Assembly (NCBI GenBank): GCA_030830145.1
Contig: JAURNO010000030.1
Coordinates: 1 to 7,574 of the forward strand
Source of the DNA: Verrucomicrobiota bacterium
GTDB taxonomy: Bacteria > Verrucomicrobiota > Verrucomicrobiia > Opitutales > Seribacteraceae
Reading direction: 5' to 3'
Length of the DNA stretch: 7,574 nucleotides
Within the stretch, counting starts at the first letter, position 1, and each line of letters begins with the position of its first letter. Positions 6,366 to 7,574 of the stretch are shown here, one piece after another. The notes under the pieces are model-generated. The model saw only the letters and a list, made by a program, of their open reading frames with translations. It had not been told where the DNA came from and made no database searches. The translations under genes were made by a program, and so were the position numbers.

Positions 6366-7271
6366 TCATGACCGAATTTGTTGTTGAGCAACAAAAGCCT
6401 CACGTCCCCAAGCATCTTTGACGCAACCAAAGACTTCATGGACGGGACAATTGTCGGGTACGAAGGCAAAGCAACAGGAACCGCTGCCCGATAGCATCGG
6501 ACGAACCCCGAAATGACGGAAAAGAATTTCAAACAAAGGTCGCACAAAGAAATATTTCGATAGAACAACGCCTTCCAAGTCATTCCCCATCAATTCTTCT
6601 AGGTCTGCCTCGCCCTTCTCCCAGTCTTCAATCCTTTGATACGCGGATTCTCTGGAGGAATAAGCATCTTCTTTTTGCTTCAACCCTGAATAAACCGCAG
6701 CAGTGGAAAACCCTATTGGTGGCTTGAACAAGATCAGCCTATTGCCGTCCAATCGATCATTTGCTTCTTTACACAAGGGTCTCACCTCTTCTCCTCTACC
6801 AGTTGCAACGCAAGCCCCATCGACCAGAAAACTAGGACAATCGGACCCCAATTGGGTTGCGATCTCCTTGAGTTCTTCAAAGGGCAAAGGAGCAAGGTTC
6901 CAAAAGTTCAACGCTTTCAGAGTCGCTACCGCATCCGAACTACCACCACCAAGTCCAGCCATTGCGGGAATTCTCTTTTTAATGGTAATTCGGAACCCTG
7001 AATCATCCCCGGTTGCCTGCCTCCACAATTCGACGGCGCGCCAAGCTAGGTTTTCCTTACCATCGGGGCCATCCTGTCCTTCGCAAATGCAGGAGGTCTC
7101 TCCTTTCGCTTCCGTTCGCTCTAGAGTGACGAGGTCGCAAAGGTCGATCTTGGCCATCAGGGTAAGAAGCTCATGAAACCCATCCGAGCGTGGACCGAGT
7201 ACGGACAAGCAAAGGTTTACCTTGGCCGGGGCAGTTAGAGAAACGCTTCGTATGGCCGTTTTCCGGTTCAT
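6366..7271 (-). CDS. ispE: 4-diphosphocytidyl-2-C-methyl-D-erythritol kinase
   Basis: IspE phosphorylates the 2-hydroxyl of CDP-methylerythritol with ATP, the fourth step of the non-mevalonate (MEP) pathway to isoprenoid precursors, in the cytoplasm. The 301-residue protein is a GHMP kinase of usual length. It has LTAPAKVNLCLSVLG (12-26, with K17), DGFHEL (30-35), the glycine-rich ATP loop IPAMAGLGGGSSDA (101-114), GSDCPSF (142-148, with catalytic-type D144) and the C-terminal MLSGSGSCCFA (259-269). ATG 7271 is preferred; a TTG at 7277 in the same frame would add two residues and has no better ribosome site, and an in-frame TAG follows at 7287-7289. No Shine-Dalgarno sequence is visible. It is divergent from pyrF and followed after 84 bases by ptsI on the same strand, which has its own likely promoter. 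No terminator is seen between them. Confidence 0.95.
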   Translation of the reverse strand: MNRKTAIRSVSLTAPAKVNLCLSVLGPRSDGFHELLTLMAKIDLCDLVTLERTEAKGETSCICEGQDGPDGKENLAWRAVELWRQATGDDSGFRITIKKRIPAMAGLGGGSSDAVATLKALNFWNLAPLPFEELKEIATQLGSDCPSFLVDGACVATGRGEEVRPLCKEANDRLDGNRLILFKPPIGFSTAAVYSGLKQKEDAYSSRESAYQRIEDWEKGEADLEELMGNDLEGVVLSKYFFVRPLFEILFRHFGVRPMLSGSGSCCFAFVPDNCPVHEVFGCVKDAWGREAFVAQQQIRS

Positions 7272-7289
7272 GATCAATGTCGCACGCTA

Positions 7290-7345
7290 GCCAAGGCGAA
7301 GCCTGGTGGCGATGAGAAAGATTAGGATTGGCTCGAGCCTGCAGG
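7290..7345. promoter_or_regulatory. Palindromes and hairpin in ispE/pyrF divergent spacer
   Basis: The 90-base spacer between ispE and pyrF holds three dyad elements. A possible hairpin at 7290-7310 pairs GCCA with TGGC and AGGC with GCCT around a GAA loop, with two unpaired G. GGCTCGAGCC at 7330-7339 is a perfect 10-base palindrome. It overlaps CCTGCAGG at 7338-7345, a perfect 8-base palindrome. They may be operator sites or RNA structure in the leaders. No promoter hexamer pair is convincing in either direction. Confidence 0.25.
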
Positions 7346-7361
7346 AAAGCATGATGAAGTA

Positions 7362-7574
7362 ATGAATATGGTTCCATCAGTCATTTTAGCCTTGGACGTA
7401 GAGGACAAAGACAGAGCTCGCTCCATTCTCCAGGCAACAGGAGACAAACTCGAATGGGTGAAGATCGGACTGCAAACCTATTTGCGGGACGGACCTGACT
7501 TCGTTCGGGAAGTTGCTGATTCGGGCAAGAACGTTTTCTTGGATCTAAAACTTTACGACATTCCGAACACCATG
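7362..7574 (+). CDS. pyrF: Orotidine 5'-phosphate decarboxylase (partial, N-terminal 71 residues)
   Basis: PyrF decarboxylates orotidine monophosphate to UMP, the last step of pyrimidine synthesis. The frame is open at the right edge. The visible part contains VILALDVEDKDRA (residues 7-19), where the aspartate of the first barrel strand is conserved, then WVKIGLQTYLRDG with the substrate-contacting lysine strand, and FLDLKLYDIPNT (59-70), which holds the catalytic D-x-K-x-x-D array. These are the marks of the standard bacterial short-form enzyme of about 230-240 residues. ATG 7362 is chosen; ATG 7368 two codons later is an alternative. AGGA at 7343-7346 is rather distant, while GAAG at 7356-7359 is close but weak. 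The start overlaps the stop of a three-codon frame (ATG ATG AAG TAA, 7351-7362) as TAATG. It is divergent from ispE. Confidence 0.95.
   Translation, partial: MNMVPSVILALDVEDKDRARSILQATGDKLEWVKIGLQTYLRDGPDFVREVADSGKNVFLDLKLYDIPNTM

Overview
The window is a compact chromosomal block of housekeeping genes from a Gram-negative-type bacterium of moderate GC content. The best guess is a member of the Verrucomicrobiota (PVC group, perhaps Opitutae). This rests mainly on the partial left-hand protein, which resembles the long N-terminal region of the oversized GreA-type factors I associate with Verrucomicrobia and Chlamydiae. It is an inference, not a proven assignment. I see no phage, transposon, CRISPR, tRNA or rRNA, and no toxin or defence genes.

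Layout, left to right. Positions 1-957 (minus strand) hold the first 319 codons of a GreA-like factor that runs off the left edge. Positions 1071-2923 (minus) hold a two-gene unit: coaD (coenzyme A synthesis), then, 8 bases later, a 12-helix MFS exporter of the TetA-like DHA1 type. A 104-base divergent spacer (2924-3027) carries an extended -10 promoter for coaD and an imperfect palindrome. Positions 3028-4483 (plus) hold a tight run of pgsA, pgpA and ptsH: two of the core steps of phosphatidylglycerol synthesis followed by the phosphocarrier HPr. Facing it tail to tail is ptsI (enzyme I, 4521-6281, minus), 37 bases away. Upstream of ptsI lie its own likely promoter and a striking pyrimidine tract, then ispE (6366-7271, minus; isoprenoid precursor synthesis). 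Divergent from ispE, at the right edge, is the first part of pyrF (7362-7574, plus; UMP synthesis).

How they work together. PgsA makes phosphatidylglycerophosphate and a PgpA-type enzyme dephosphorylates it to phosphatidylglycerol. EI and HPr are the general phosphotransfer proteins of the PEP-dependent sugar phosphotransferase system, but here they are encoded on opposite strands instead of as a ptsHI operon, and no sugar-specific EII component is in view. CoaD, IspE and PyrF serve unrelated essential pathways.

All catalytic motifs looked for are intact, so I find no undescribed system here. The points most worth a second look are the split and convergent ptsH/ptsI arrangement, HPr at the end of a phospholipid operon, the near absence of Shine-Dalgarno sequences, the pyrimidine-rich leader of ptsI, the acidic loop of the MFS protein, and palindromes in the two divergent promoter regions.
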